A stretch of DNA of 57,789 bases from an uncultured Pelagibacteraceae bacterium (lineage in GTDB: Bacteria > Pseudomonadota > Alphaproteobacteria > Pelagibacterales > Pelagibacteraceae), in NCBI GenBank assembly GCA_902541825.1, contig CACBRY010000003.1, forward strand, positions 1-57,789, read 5' to 3'. How positions within the stretch are numbered: position 1 is the stretch's first letter; each line of letters starts with the position of its first letter. The position numbers and the translations under genes are program-made. The notes below the pieces were generated by a model. It was not told the origin of the DNA. It ran no database searches and saw only the letters and a list, made by a program, of their open reading frames with translations. Below, piece after piece: positions 27,959 through 36,655 of this stretch.

Positions 27959-28969
27959 TTATTTAACTGCTAAAGCCATTTCCATTAGCTTATCGCCACC
28001 TGGAACTTTATCAGCAAATGCCTTATGAGAAGATTTTTTCGCAATCTCTACCCATGCAGCATGGTCTTTTGCATCCATGTATACTAATTTTACACCTGCA
28101 GCTTTATAAGCATCTTCAAACTTTTTATCTAAGTTTTCTACTTGAGCTGTCATGTATTTCTCAGCAACTTTTCCAGCCTTCATTAAAGCTTTCTGCTGCT
28201 TAGAGTTTAAAGCATCAAAAGACTTTTTTGACATCAAAATTGGCTCATACATAAACCACAGACCAAATTTTCCTGGAGGAGTAGCACATGAAACTTGTTC
28301 ATAAATTTTGTAACTTACAAAACTTCCTGAACTTGTGTTAGCACCTGTTAATACACCAGTTTGTAAACCTGTGTAAATTTCAGATGAAGGCATACTTTGT
28401 ATACCAGCTCCAGCTGCTTCTAACATTTGGTTAAATGCTTTTCCAGCAGCTCTCATAACTTGACCTTTTGCATCGCTAGGATTTTTAATACATTTTGTTT
28501 TTGAGGCAAAACCACCACCTAACCAAGCATCAGATAAAACTACAACACCAGCATCATTTATGATTTTTTTAATTTCAGTCATCATTGGACCTTTATTAAA
28601 TCTTAACGCATGGTCATGATTTTTTACTGTTCCAGGCATTAAAGTTGCGTCAAATTCTGGATGGAATTTTGAAGCATATGCTAATGGAAAAGCAGAAATA
28701 TCTAATTGACCAGTTGTCATTGGTTTCCACTGTTCTTTTGGTTTGTATAATGATTTAGCTGGGTAAATTCTAATATCTACTCCAACATTTGCTTTTTTAA
28801 CCTCGTCAGCAATGATTTGAACCATTTCATGACGTGGGTCATAAGATCCATCAGCTCTTGGTGTACCAGGCCATTGGTGACTTGCTTTCAGCGTAACTGC
28901 ATAAGCAGAACCAATAGTAGTAAAAACAAAAACTAATGAAGTTAAATATAAAGATATCTTTTTTAACAT
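27959..28969 (-). CDS. dctP: TRAP transporter solute-binding protein (DctP)
   Basis: Periplasmic binding protein of 336 aa with a signal peptide (residues 1-24, ending SAYA before VTLKASHQW). The DctP fold is shown by TGQLDISAFPLAYASKF, KGQVMRAAGKAFNQMLEAAG with the arginine that usually binds a substrate carboxylate, and PSSEIYTGLQTGVLTGANT. The ligand is probably an organic acid, but sequence alone does not say which. A GAGGG ribosome-binding site lies 8-12 bp before the ATG. It heads the dctP-dctQ-dctM-dusA-tauE run. Confidence 0.92.
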   Translation of the reverse strand: MLKKISLYLTSLVFVFTTIGSAYAVTLKASHQWPGTPRADGSYDPRHEMVQIIADEVKKANVGVDIRIYPAKSLYKPKEQWKPMTTGQLDISAFPLAYASKFHPEFDATLMPGTVKNHDHALRFNKGPMMTEIKKIINDAGVVVLSDAWLGGGFASKTKCIKNPSDAKGQVMRAAGKAFNQMLEAAGAGIQSMPSSEIYTGLQTGVLTGANTSSGSFVSYKIYEQVSCATPPGKFGLWFMYEPILMSKKSFDALNSKQQKALMKAGKVAEKYMTAQVENLDKKFEDAYKAAGVKLVYMDAKDHAAWVEIAKKSSHKAFADKVPGGDKLMEMALAVK

Positions 28970-29004
28970 TATTTTTTCCCTCTATTGTTATTTTTAATAA
29001 TTGA

Positions 29005-29033
29005 ATTAAAGTGAACTTATTAATAAGAGTCAA
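29005..29033 (-). promoter_or_regulatory. Candidate sigma70 promoter for the dctPQM operon
   Basis: Minus-strand TTGACT (29033-29028), a 17-bp spacer and TTTAAT (29010-29005) match the consensus well and place the transcript start near 28998, about 29 bases before the dctP ATG. It lies in the divergent gap shared with the CoA transferase gene. Confidence 0.5.
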
Positions 29034-29064
29034 GTCGACAAAAACTCATGATATATATAATTAT

Positions 29065-30207
29065 ATGGATGGACCGTTAAAAAACCTACTAGTAGTTGAT
29101 TTAACAAGGGTATTAGTAGGTCCTTACTGTACAATGATATTATCAGATCTTGGCGCAAGAGTAATTAAAATTGAAGCCCCAGAAATAGGAGATGACTCAA
29201 GAAAATTTGGACCATTCATAAAAGATTACTCAGCTTATTTTATGTCTTTGAATAGGGGTAAAGAAAGTATTGCGCTGAATTTAAAAAACAGTGAGGATAA
29301 AAAAATTTTTGATAAAATTTTATCTAAGGCAGATGTCTTAGTTGAAAATTTTAAACCAGGTACTTTGGAAAAGTGGGGTTATGGTTGGAAAGATATAAAT
29401 AAAAAATATCCTAAATTAATTTACGCATCTGCTTCTGGATTTGGTCAAACCGGTCCTCTCAAAGAATTGCCTGCATACGATATGGTTGTACAAGGTATGG
29501 GCGGATTAATGAGTGTAACTGGTCAACCTAATTCCGAACCAACTAGAGTCGGAACATCAATTGGTGATATTACTGCTGGTTTGTTTACAGCAATTGGAAT
29601 TAATGCAGCTCTTTATGATAGACAAAAAACAGGTAAGGGGATGTTCATAGATGTTTCGATGCTAGATTGTCAAATAGCAATTTTAGAAAATGCTATAGCT
29701 CGTTACTTAGCAAAAAATGAAATTCCAAAACCAATGGGTTCACGTCATCCATCAATTGCACCTTTCGAAGCTTTTAAAACAAAAGATAGTTACATTATTA
29801 TTGCTGCTGGAAATGATAGATTATTCGAAAAACTTTGTGAACTTTTAGCAATGCCTGAAATAAGTAAAGATTCTAAATTTTCTGTCAATTCATCTAGAGC
29901 CAAAAATATGGATAAACTGAAAATAATTCTTGAAAAAAAATTGGCAACTAGATCGACAAGTGAATGGGTTAAAGATATGGAAAAAGAAAAAATTCCATGT
30001 GGTCCAATATTCAATATTAAAGAAGCAGTAGAAAATCCTCAAGTAGATGCAAGAAACATGATTGTTAAAGCTTTTCATAAAGAAATTGGAGATTTCAAAT
30101 TAGCTGGTAATCCAATTAAAATGTCTTCTTATAAAGATGAAAAAACTAGGGGTGATATCCCTGATTTAGACGAACATAGAGAAAAAATTTTAAAAGAATT
30201 TACTTAA
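29065..30207 (+). CDS. Family III CoA transferase (CaiB/BaiF)
   Basis: Transfers coenzyme A between carboxylic acids. The N-terminus [20 protein letters not shown] followed by [18 protein letters not shown] is the CoA-binding signature, and the catalytic aspartate is in [10 protein letters not shown] near residue 185. About 380 aa from the ATG at 29065, which is where family similarity begins; an upstream ATG at 29011 would add 18 unrelated residues and run into the dctP promoter. Substrate is unknown. Divergent from the TRAP importer, so an imported acid could be its substrate, but that is speculation. Confidence 0.87.
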   Translation: MDGPLKNLLVVDLTRVLVGPYCTMILSDLGARVIKIEAPEIGDDSRKFGPFIKDYSAYFMSLNRGKESIALNLKNSEDKKIFDKILSKADVLVENFKPGTLEKWGYGWKDINKKYPKLIYASASGFGQTGPLKELPAYDMVVQGMGGLMSVTGQPNSEPTRVGTSIGDITAGLFTAIGINAALYDRQKTGKGMFIDVSMLDCQIAILENAIARYLAKNEIPKPMGSRHPSIAPFEAFKTKDSYIIIAAGNDRLFEKLCELLAMPEISKDSKFSVNSSRAKNMDKLKIILEKKLATRSTSEWVKDMEKEKIPCGPIFNIKEAVENPQVDARNMIVKAFHKEIGDFKLAGNPIKMSSYKDEKTRGDIPDLDEHREKILKEFT

Positions 30208-30737
30208 TTATTCTCAGTTTCGTTTGAAGTATCTTGCTCAGTGGCTTTATTTTCTGTTTCAGTTACTTCATCTAATGAAACATCCCCTTGCTCATCACTT
30301 GTTTCATCTGTTGCTGTTGTATCAATTTCTGGTTTAGCAGTTTGTGATAGTTCTGCTAAATCTTCATTAGAAACTTGAATTTTTTCAGGAGTTTTTCTTG
30401 CTCTTTTAGATGGTAAAATAGGTGTACCACTTTTTGAAATTTCACCTTTGTATAGACTTTCAAAATCATCACCTACATCTTCATCATCTTCAGCACCATC
30501 ATCAACTTGCTCTACATGCTTTCTTAATTTGTAAACTGCACTTTCAGTAAGTTCATTTACTTTAATATTTTCCTCTGCAATTTCTCTTAGAGCTATAACA
30601 GTATTTTTGTCGTTATCTCTATCTAAAGTTGGTTCTATTCCAGTGTTTAACTGAGTTGCTCTTTCTTTCGCAACTAACACTAATTCATAAGGACTCTCTA
30701 CTTTATCGATGCAATCTTCTACTGTTACTCTTGCCAT
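30204..30737 (-). CDS. rpoZ: RNA polymerase omega subunit with acidic tail
   Basis: Small RNA polymerase assembly subunit. Residues 1-65 are canonical: [26 protein letters not shown] and [16 protein letters not shown] tail of roughly 110 residues follows, rich in Asp, Glu, Thr and Ser (for example [13 protein letters not shown] and the Glu/Thr-rich C-terminus), with a short basic patch [12 protein letters not shown]. At 177 aa the protein is clearly longer than common omega subunits. The tail is probably disordered. Its stop overlaps the convergent CoA transferase stop by 4 bp. Confidence 0.92.
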   Translation of the reverse strand: MARVTVEDCIDKVESPYELVLVAKERATQLNTGIEPTLDRDNDKNTVIALREIAEENIKVNELTESAVYKLRKHVEQVDDGAEDDEDVGDDFESLYKGEISKSGTPILPSKRARKTPEKIQVSNEDLAELSQTAKPEIDTTATDETSDEQGDVSLDEVTETENKATEQDTSNETENN

Positions 30738-30780
30738 GCGGAGTATCTATACAGTGATCTTTAAAAAATCAAGGAGAATT

Positions 30781-31986
30781 TTATAAATATTGTGGATTCA
30801 GCTTATTTCTGACAAAAAATAATAAGGCGGCAGCTGAGGCAATATAAATAAATGATACAAAAGCAACCTGTTCTATTGAAAATCCTATATCAATTAAAAG
30901 ACCAAACAATGCTGTGCCAAATGCCGTTGAAAAAACCATTAATGCTGTGGTTAGTGCTTTTATGGAACCAATGTATCTAACACCATAAATTTCTGCCCAC
31001 GTTGAGGAACCCAAAACGTTTGCAAGTCCATTTGATATCCCAATTAAGCCTAAGAATAAGAAAGCTGAAAATGAAATGTCAAAATACATTAAAACTATAG
31101 TCGAAATTAACAATGGAATATTCATAAAAATAAGTAGTTTTCTGCTAGTAAATTTATCGATCAAAAAACCTGCAACTAGCAAAGTTATTACTGATAAAAC
31201 TGAATAAACCATAAAAGATTGGGCAATTACATAAGTGCCCCAGCCTTTAGACTCTGTAATAAAAGATTGGTAAACAAATACACCTGTTGCAATCCATGGC
31301 ATAGCTAACATATTCAAACAAACGATATAAAATCGATAATCTTTAAGAACTTCAATTCTTTTCCATTGTTTTATTTTTTGATTAAATTCTTCTTGGTTTG
31401 TCTCTTCCCTAGATTCAAAGTTTAAGTTTTTAACTAGAAGAAAAGAGGTTATCGGAAGAAATATTAATACTAATATTGAAATATATATCCATAAATTTTG
31501 CCAAGAGGTAATTGTAAGCAAATATACAATCAAGACAGGTAGTATAAACTCAGCTGTAGAAAGACCAAACCAGCTTGTACTTAGAGCCTTTCCTCTAGAT
31601 TTCGTAAAATATCTAGAGATTGTTGTTGTTGCAGTATGAGACATCATACCCTGACCTGAGAATCTCATTAAAAAAATTGAAATAAATAAAAAAGTTATTG
31701 AAGAAATTTTTGAAAAGAAAAAACACGAAAAAGATAAAATTATTGTTACAAAAAATGCAAATTTAAATATATTGATATCATCTATTTTTTTTCCAACCCA
31801 AATTAATAAAAAACTACTCAACAAAGTTGCGGATGCATAAATTGTTCCAAATTGTCCCTGGGTGATAGATAATGCATCTCGTATGCTAGAATTAAAAAGA
31901 CCAAGAAAAAAACTCTGTCCAAAACTAGAAAAAAATGTAAATATAAAACCAAATATAATTACTTTTAAACTTAAATTTTTAAACAT
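30781..31986 (-). CDS. Major facilitator superfamily transporter
   Basis: Integral membrane protein of 401 aa with about 12 hydrophobic helices in two halves. The first-half loop carries LLIWVGKKIDDINIFK, a degenerate form of the MFS loop 2-3 motif, and the second half VAGFLIDKFTSRKLL repeats it. The N-terminal GQSFFLGLFNSSIRDAL resembles the group that includes monocarboxylate and oxalate carriers; this is suggestive only. Only 11 bp separate its start from the divergent dehydrogenase gene, so the promoters must overlap coding sequence. Confidence 0.82.
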   Translation of the reverse strand: MFKNLSLKVIIFGFIFTFFSSFGQSFFLGLFNSSIRDALSITQGQFGTIYASATLLSSFLLIWVGKKIDDINIFKFAFFVTIILSFSCFFFSKISSITFLFISIFLMRFSGQGMMSHTATTTISRYFTKSRGKALSTSWFGLSTAEFILPVLIVYLLTITSWQNLWIYISILVLIFLPITSFLLVKNLNFESREETNQEEFNQKIKQWKRIEVLKDYRFYIVCLNMLAMPWIATGVFVYQSFITESKGWGTYVIAQSFMVYSVLSVITLLVAGFLIDKFTSRKLLIFMNIPLLISTIVLMYFDISFSAFLFLGLIGISNGLANVLGSSTWAEIYGVRYIGSIKALTTALMVFSTAFGTALFGLLIDIGFSIEQVAFVSFIYIASAAALLFFVRNKLNPQYL

Positions 31987-31997
31987 ATAAATAAATT

Positions 31998-32867
31998 ATG
32001 AGCTGTAATGTTGCTTTCATAGGTCTTGGTGTCATGGGTTATCCAATGGCTGGTTATATATCAAAAGGTGGACACAATGTAACTGTTTTTAACAGAACAA
32101 AATCGAAAGCTGAAAAATGGATTAAAGAATACAAAGGTAATATGGCTGATACTCCAGCTGAAGCTGCAAAAAATGCTGAATACATTTTTACATGTGTTGG
32201 AAATGATAATGATTTAAGAGAGGTAACTTTTGGAGACAACGGTGCATTTAAAACAATTAAAAAAGGTGCTGTTTATATTGATAACACAACTGCCTCTGCA
32301 ACTATTGCAAGAGAGATACATGCTTATGCAAAAAAAAATGGCTTTGGCTCACTAGATGCGCCAGTATCAGGAGGACAAGCTGGTGCAGAAAACGGAGCGC
32401 TAACAGTTATGATTGGTGGTGATCAAGCAGACTTTGATAAAGCAAAAGATAAAATAGATTGTTACAGCAAAAAAATGAAATTACTTGGTGGACCAGGAAA
32501 TGGACAGCTAGCTAAAATGGTTAATCAAATTTGCATTGCAGGTTTAGTTCAAGGTTTATCTGAAGCTATAAATTTTGGAATGAAAGCTGGATTGAACATG
32601 GAAGATGTAATTGAGGTTATTTCAAAAGGTGCGGCTCAATCTTGGCAAATGGAAAATAGATATAAAACAATGATTGATGATAAGTTTGATTTTGGTTTTG
32701 CAGTGGATTGGATGAGAAAAGACTTAAAGATTGCAATGGAAGAAGCTAAAAATAATGGATCATTGTTACCTGTTACTGAACTTGTTGATAAATATTACGG
32801 TGAAGTACAAGGCATGGGTGGTAATCGTTGGGATACTTCAAGCTTAATAAAAAGATTTAGAAAGTAA
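31998..32867 (+). CDS. 3-hydroxyisobutyrate dehydrogenase-family oxidoreductase
   Basis: NAD(P)-dependent beta-hydroxyacid dehydrogenase of 289 aa. The Rossmann motif is VAFIGLGVMGYPMAGYI; the substrate motif is LDAPVSGGQAGAENGAL; the catalytic lysine is in GNGQLAKMVNQI near residue 172. Candidates include 3-hydroxyisobutyrate dehydrogenase and tartronate semialdehyde reductase, which are not separable here. It is followed 3 bp later by a flavin-binding-like protein gene. Confidence 0.88.
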   Translation: MSCNVAFIGLGVMGYPMAGYISKGGHNVTVFNRTKSKAEKWIKEYKGNMADTPAEAAKNAEYIFTCVGNDNDLREVTFGDNGAFKTIKKGAVYIDNTTASATIAREIHAYAKKNGFGSLDAPVSGGQAGAENGALTVMIGGDQADFDKAKDKIDCYSKKMKLLGGPGNGQLAKMVNQICIAGLVQGLSEAINFGMKAGLNMEDVIEVISKGAAQSWQMENRYKTMIDDKFDFGFAVDWMRKDLKIAMEEAKNNGSLLPVTELVDKYYGEVQGMGGNRWDTSSLIKRFRK

Positions 32868-32870
32868 AGT

Positions 32871-33470
32871 ATGCACCCAGCATACTATGAAGATTTTGCG
32901 GAAATTCAAAATAAGTATTGGTCTATGTTAGATGATGCTGTGACCAATAGAGGCTCGCCATTTAGAATTCCAGTTTTTATTTGTGCTCATCAAAACGAAG
33001 TTGATGGTAGAATTGTTGTTTTAAGAAAATCAGATAGAGAGAATAATTTATTACAGTTTCATACTGATCTTAGATCTCCAAAAGTAGATATTCTTAAGAA
33101 AAACAAAAATGCATCTTTAGTCTTTTATGATAAAGAAGAAAAGATACAATTAAGAGTTAAAGTTGAGTGTGAAGTAAATAATCAAAATTCTACCACTGAG
33201 GAATCTTGGAAAAAAACTCAACATATTAGTAGAAGATGTTACTTAACTGATAGCCCTCCTGGAACTGCATCGGATAATCCAACCTCCGGAATGATATCCA
33301 AATTAGAAGATTTTGATTACACGATGGAACAAAGTGAAGAGGGTTATAAAAATTTTACAGTTATTAAGTGTAGAATAAAATCTATTGAGTGGTTATATCT
33401 TGCAGCTAAAGGGCACCGTAGAGCAAAGTTTGATTTAGAAAATAACAAAAATGAGTGGTTAGTTCCTTAA
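32871..33470 (+). CDS. Pyridoxamine 5'-phosphate oxidase-like FMN-binding protein
   Basis: A 199-aa split-barrel protein of the PNPOx-like superfamily. The core shows GRIVVLRKSDRENNLLQFHTDLRSPKVDIL and later SLVFYDKEEKIQLRVKVECE, matching the FMN-binding half, and ends with IEWLYLAAKGHRRAKFDL. It differs from true PdxH in length and in the C-terminal region, so vitamin B6 metabolism should not be assumed. It is probably co-transcribed with the upstream dehydrogenase. Confidence 0.75.
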   Translation: MHPAYYEDFAEIQNKYWSMLDDAVTNRGSPFRIPVFICAHQNEVDGRIVVLRKSDRENNLLQFHTDLRSPKVDILKKNKNASLVFYDKEEKIQLRVKVECEVNNQNSTTEESWKKTQHISRRCYLTDSPPGTASDNPTSGMISKLEDFDYTMEQSEEGYKNFTVIKCRIKSIEWLYLAAKGHRRAKFDLENNKNEWLVP

Positions 33471-33487
33471 TAACTAATTATTAGTTA
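33471..33487. terminator. Weak AT-rich inverted repeat between convergent genes
   Basis: TAACTAAT (33471-33478) and ATTAGTTA (33480-33487) form an 8-bp palindromic stem. It is in the only convergent gap of more than a few bases in this window. With no G+C-rich pairing it is a weak candidate for a bidirectional terminator. Confidence 0.25.
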
Positions 33488-33502
33488 AACAAAGGTTAAA
33501 AA

Positions 33503-34138
33503 CTATTTTTTTGAAAAATTAGTAATACTTTTTTTTATCGTTTCAGCAATAATTAATACCCCTTTTTCATTTGGGTGTAATCGATCATCCTGATTAAATT
33601 TTGGATTAAGAGCAACACCTTCTAATAGAAATGGAATTAATTCTAGTTCAAATTTTTTTGATAAGTCAGGATAAATTTTATCAAATTTTTTTTTATAATT
33701 TAATCCATTTGTAGGTGAAGCAACCATACCTGCAAGAATTACCTTAATGTTATTATCTAGTATAATGTTAATAATTTCATTTAAATTTTGCTTGGTTTGA
33801 TTTGGGTTAATTCTTCTTAACATGTCATTCGCTCCAAGACCAATAATTATCAAGTCATAACTTTCATCTAATAATTCATCTTCAATTCTATCTAAACCAT
33901 CTAAAGAAGTATCACCAGAGACACTGCCATTAAAAACTTGAATTTCATATCCTTCAGATTTTAAACTTTTTTCTAAAATTACAGATAAATGATCCTTCTC
34001 AGGTAGGCCATAACCTGACATAAGGCTGTCACCAAATAATAATACTTTTTCTAATTTGATTTGTGATTTTTTTTCACCGCAACTTATTAATATAATGGAA
34101 GTTAAACTTAGGATAACGATCCCTAAACGTTTTTTCAT
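33503..34138 (-). CDS. TesA-like SGNH hydrolase, predicted lipoprotein
   Basis: GDSL/SGNH esterase of 211 aa related to acyl-CoA thioesterase I/arylesterase. Block I is LLFGDSLMSGYGLP (Ser nucleophile), block II NGSVSGDTSL, block III GLGANDML, and block V DDRLHPNEKG with the Asp-His pair. The N-terminus has a lipobox-like LILISC-type sequence (IILISCGEKK) near residue 20, so it is probably an envelope lipoprotein. The region before and through its first codons is one copy of a perfect 31-bp repeat also found at the start of the next gene upstream. Confidence 0.87.
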   Translation of the reverse strand: MKKRLGIVILSLTSIILISCGEKKSQIKLEKVLLFGDSLMSGYGLPEKDHLSVILEKSLKSEGYEIQVFNGSVSGDTSLDGLDRIEDELLDESYDLIIIGLGANDMLRRINPNQTKQNLNEIINIILDNNIKVILAGMVASPTNGLNYKKKFDKIYPDLSKKFELELIPFLLEGVALNPKFNQDDRLHPNEKGVLIIAETIKKSITNFSKK

Positions 34139-34160
34139 GAATTATTAAAAAATTGATTTA
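34130..34160. repeat. 31-bp direct repeat, copy 1
   Basis: Identical to 35553-35583 over 31 bp. On the minus strand it covers the first codons ATGAAAAAA of the TesA-like gene and the whole 22-bp gap between that gene and the stop of the serine hydrolase gene. The offset between the copies is 1423 bp. Confidence 0.95.
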
Positions 34161-35561
34161 TTATGGAATCTGAACACCATCTTTAATGATATTATAAACC
34201 ATTTTTTTCCAATTATAATTATATTTTTTTCTGTTAACGTGAATTGTATTTAAAACTACAATTCTTGAGTTTTCTACGTCAATCAAAATTTGCTGACCTC
34301 CGTGTCCTCCCATGCCGAGAATTTTCCTATCTTTCATTCCTTTAATATCTAAATGAAATTGACCACCATAACTATATGTGGCTTCCTCAACACGAAATAA
34401 ACTTCTCTTTGGATTAGTTAATTTCTTTTCAATTCTATTATTGTAAATAGTTTTTAAATATTTTCCAACACATGAATCATTTTGCCAATCATCCATAATT
34501 GTCTTAGCTACTCGTAAATAATCATATCTTGTTGCATAAAACATACTTTGAGCGTCACCATTTTCAGCAAATTTATTTGGAACCTTAAAAAAATATACAC
34601 TATTTTTTACTTTAGCTTTAACTTGAAAAATATTATTTAAAAGTTTTTGCCAATTATCTCCAGATTTAAACATTGCATAATTCAATATTAAGTGCGTATT
34701 AATAACGTTGTAATTATATTTGCGATCTGATTTTTTTTTATTTTTAAAATAATTACCCATGTAAAAAGCAATAGTATTAGTGTCCGCCTCACCTTCCACT
34801 GTTTGATATTCTACATCTCCCATTTCTAAAATAACGCTGTCATAAACATACTTTTGATCGCCAGCATTCATATTTAACAAATCTATTAGTTTATCATCTT
34901 GGTAAATTGTATCTTTTACTAAAGGCCAATCACTAATTCTCTGATTTACATCCTTAATGTATCCTGCACAAATTGCGTGACCTAATACGTACGATGCCAA
35001 ACTTTTTCCCATTGAATTTGATCTTAATTTTGTATCATTATTTACAAATTCACCAAATCGATCAATCGGTGATAATTCATCTATTATAATTTGACCATCT
35101 TGAAAATAAAGGTAACTAAGGATTGCTTGTTTCATAAATTGTTTTTTTATAAATTCATTTTCTATTTTATTGAATTTAAATTCATAAGGATCTTTGGAAG
35201 CTTGAATTAAATATTTCTTCCATTGAATAGTGCTACCATCACCTGTTTCATGACTAAATAAATTTTTGTAATTGTAATATACTAATGTATCTCTGTTAGG
35301 ATTTTTGTTAAAAGGTACGCTCCACCTTCCTTTGTAAGCGTTAACTTTCAAATTATTTTCTTTATCTTCCCATAATGGATTTCCATTCTCATCGTAACAT
35401 AGAGCATTTCTCGTTTTTTTATTATCGCATCCAACTCTATAGCTATAACCATTATTTTTTAACCAAAGATTAAAACTCAACATGCTGTTTGAGTAATCTG
35501 ATGCAAAAACAATATTGTTTTGAAAAAAGAGTAATATTAAAATCAATGTAAATTTTTTCAT
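34161..35561 (-). CDS. Serine hydrolase, beta-lactamase/NylB-like, exported
   Basis: A 466-aa exported protein: signal peptide at residues 1-20 (MKKFTLILI...VFA). The beta-lactamase-like (class C/penicillin-binding) fold is supported by SNSMGKSLASYVLG (SxxK, serine and lysine), a possible YNYNVINTH (Y-x-N region), and GMGGHGGQQILID (HxG in place of KTG). This set resembles 6-aminohexanoate-dimer hydrolase and esterase-type members. Lactamase activity should not be inferred. The gene is bounded by perfect 31-bp repeats: its stop codon touches one copy and its start codon lies in the other, as if inserted as a unit between the carbonic-anhydrase-like and TesA-like genes. Confidence 0.72.
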   Translation of the reverse strand: MKKFTLILILLFFQNNIVFASDYSNSMLSFNLWLKNNGYSYRVGCDNKKTRNALCYDENGNPLWEDKENNLKVNAYKGRWSVPFNKNPNRDTLVYYNYKNLFSHETGDGSTIQWKKYLIQASKDPYEFKFNKIENEFIKKQFMKQAILSYLYFQDGQIIIDELSPIDRFGEFVNNDTKLRSNSMGKSLASYVLGHAICAGYIKDVNQRISDWPLVKDTIYQDDKLIDLLNMNAGDQKYVYDSVILEMGDVEYQTVEGEADTNTIAFYMGNYFKNKKKSDRKYNYNVINTHLILNYAMFKSGDNWQKLLNNIFQVKAKVKNSVYFFKVPNKFAENGDAQSMFYATRYDYLRVAKTIMDDWQNDSCVGKYLKTIYNNRIEKKLTNPKRSLFRVEEATYSYGGQFHLDIKGMKDRKILGMGGHGGQQILIDVENSRIVVLNTIHVNRKKYNYNWKKMVYNIIKDGVQIP

Positions 35562-35583
35562 GAATTATTAAAAAATTGATTTA
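35553..35583. repeat. 31-bp direct repeat, copy 2
   Basis: Same sequence as 34130-34160. On the minus strand it contains the last codons and TAA of the carbonic-anhydrase-like gene (stop at 35568-35570), the short gap, and the first codons ATGAAAAAA of the serine hydrolase. Because this copy encodes part of a conserved upstream gene, it is likely the original and copy 1 the duplicate. Confidence 0.95.
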
Positions 35584-36080
35584 GAATATTTTTTCCAATT
35601 GTCTTGATAGTGTTTCGTATTCTCAATAATTGCTTTTTTTTCATCTTCCGTAATTTCTCTTACAACCTTACCAGGTGAGCCAATTACTAAAGAGTTGTCT
35701 GGAATTTCTTTGTTTTCTGTAATTAATGCTTTTGCTCCAATAAGACAGTTTTTTCCAATCTTTGCGTTATTTAAAATTACTGCTCCAATACCAATTAAAC
35801 TATTATCTCCTATGGTGCAGCCGTGAAGCATAACCATATGTCCAACGGTAACATTCTTTCCAACTTTTAATGGATATCCAGGGTCTGTGTGTAAAACACT
35901 TCCATCTTGAATATTAGATCCTTCACCAATATGAATATTTTCTACATCACCTCTTAAAGTTGCATTAAACCAAATACTAGAATTTTTTTCTAAAGTAACA
36001 TCACCTATTATAGTTGCATTAGGTGCTACCCAATTTTCGCCAGAGTTTTTTGGTTTTTTATCTTTTAAATCGTAAAACAT
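35568..36080 (-). CDS. Gamma-class carbonic anhydrase-like protein
   Basis: Left-handed beta-helix protein of 170 aa in the YrdA/PaaY/CaiE group. Hexapeptide repeats start after residue 15 (WVAPNATIIGDV). Putative zinc-ligand histidines are in DGSVLHTDPG and TVGHMVMLHGCTIG, the spacing of gamma carbonic anhydrases. Catalysis is unproven for many members; some act in thioester metabolism. Its last codons lie in copy 2 of the 31-bp repeat. Start-to-start distance to the divergent thioredoxin-like gene is 20 bp. Confidence 0.83.
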   Translation of the reverse strand: MFYDLKDKKPKNSGENWVAPNATIIGDVTLEKNSSIWFNATLRGDVENIHIGEGSNIQDGSVLHTDPGYPLKVGKNVTVGHMVMLHGCTIGDNSLIGIGAVILNNAKIGKNCLIGAKALITENKEIPDNSLVIGSPGKVVREITEDEKKAIIENTKHYQDNWKKYSKSIF

Positions 36081-36100
36081 AATTTATATATTATTACATT

Positions 36101-36655
36101 ATGCCCATACAAACTCCAATATGTGATTTTGGTCAAAAAGCTCATGACTTTAAGCTTAAATCAACAGAGGGTAAAATTCTTTCCTTAGCAGATGTCATAG
36201 GTGAAAAGGGAACGTTGATAATGTTTATCTGTAATCACTGCCCATATGTAAAAGCAGTAACGAAAGACATTGTTGAAGATTGTAAAAAATTAAAAGATGT
36301 CGGTATCAATTCAGTAGCTATTTGCGCTAATGATGCTGAAAATTATCCTGAAGACTCTTTTGATAATATGATTGAGTTTTCAAAAAAAAATCAATTCGGT
36401 TTCCCTTATTTAGTTGATGAAACGCAAGAAGTAGCAAAAACTTATGATGCAGTATGTACTCCAGATTTTTTTGGATATAACAAAGATTTAGAACTTCAAT
36501 ATAGAGGAAGAGTGAGAGAACTAAAAAAATTGATACCGGTAAGAGATGGGGACAGTGATCTTTTCAAAGCTATGATCCAAATTGCTGAAACTAATAAGGG
36601 ACCTAAGAACCAAATTCCTAGTGCTGGATGTGGTATTAAGTGGAAAACTAATTAA
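36101..36655 (+). CDS. Thioredoxin-fold (AhpC/TSA-like) protein
   Basis: A 184-aa thioredoxin-family protein. The active-site region reads FICNHCPYVKAV (CxxC with Asn-His between, about residues 43-54), and the cis-proline region is AVCTPDFFGYN. The family is seen in many marine bacteria without an assigned partner. No signal peptide is evident, so it is probably cytoplasmic. Its stop overlaps the glycosyltransferase start by one base. Confidence 0.82.
   Translation: MPIQTPICDFGQKAHDFKLKSTEGKILSLADVIGEKGTLIMFICNHCPYVKAVTKDIVEDCKKLKDVGINSVAICANDAENYPEDSFDNMIEFSKKNQFGFPYLVDETQEVAKTYDAVCTPDFFGYNKDLELQYRGRVRELKKLIPVRDGDSDLFKAMIQIAETNKGPKNQIPSAGCGIKWKTN

Noticed and set aside
27959-28969. Naming the TRAP ligand (for example a sulfonate, because of the nearby TauE/SafE gene)
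   Set aside because: The binding protein sequence does not identify a ligand and TauE/SafE proteins have varied substrates.
28851-29033. Open frame on the minus strand extending over the dctP start
   Set aside because: It is out of frame with dctP, covers its signal-peptide region and ribosome-binding site, and has no family resemblance; a shadow.
29011-29064. Upstream ATG giving an 18-residue extension of the CoA transferase
   Set aside because: The extension lacks similarity to the family and would overlap the dctP promoter; the ATG at 29065 starts exactly where family similarity begins.
34161-35561. Beta-lactamase resistance gene
   Set aside because: It has the SxxK fold but an HxG third motif typical of esterase or amide hydrolase members; resistance is not supported.
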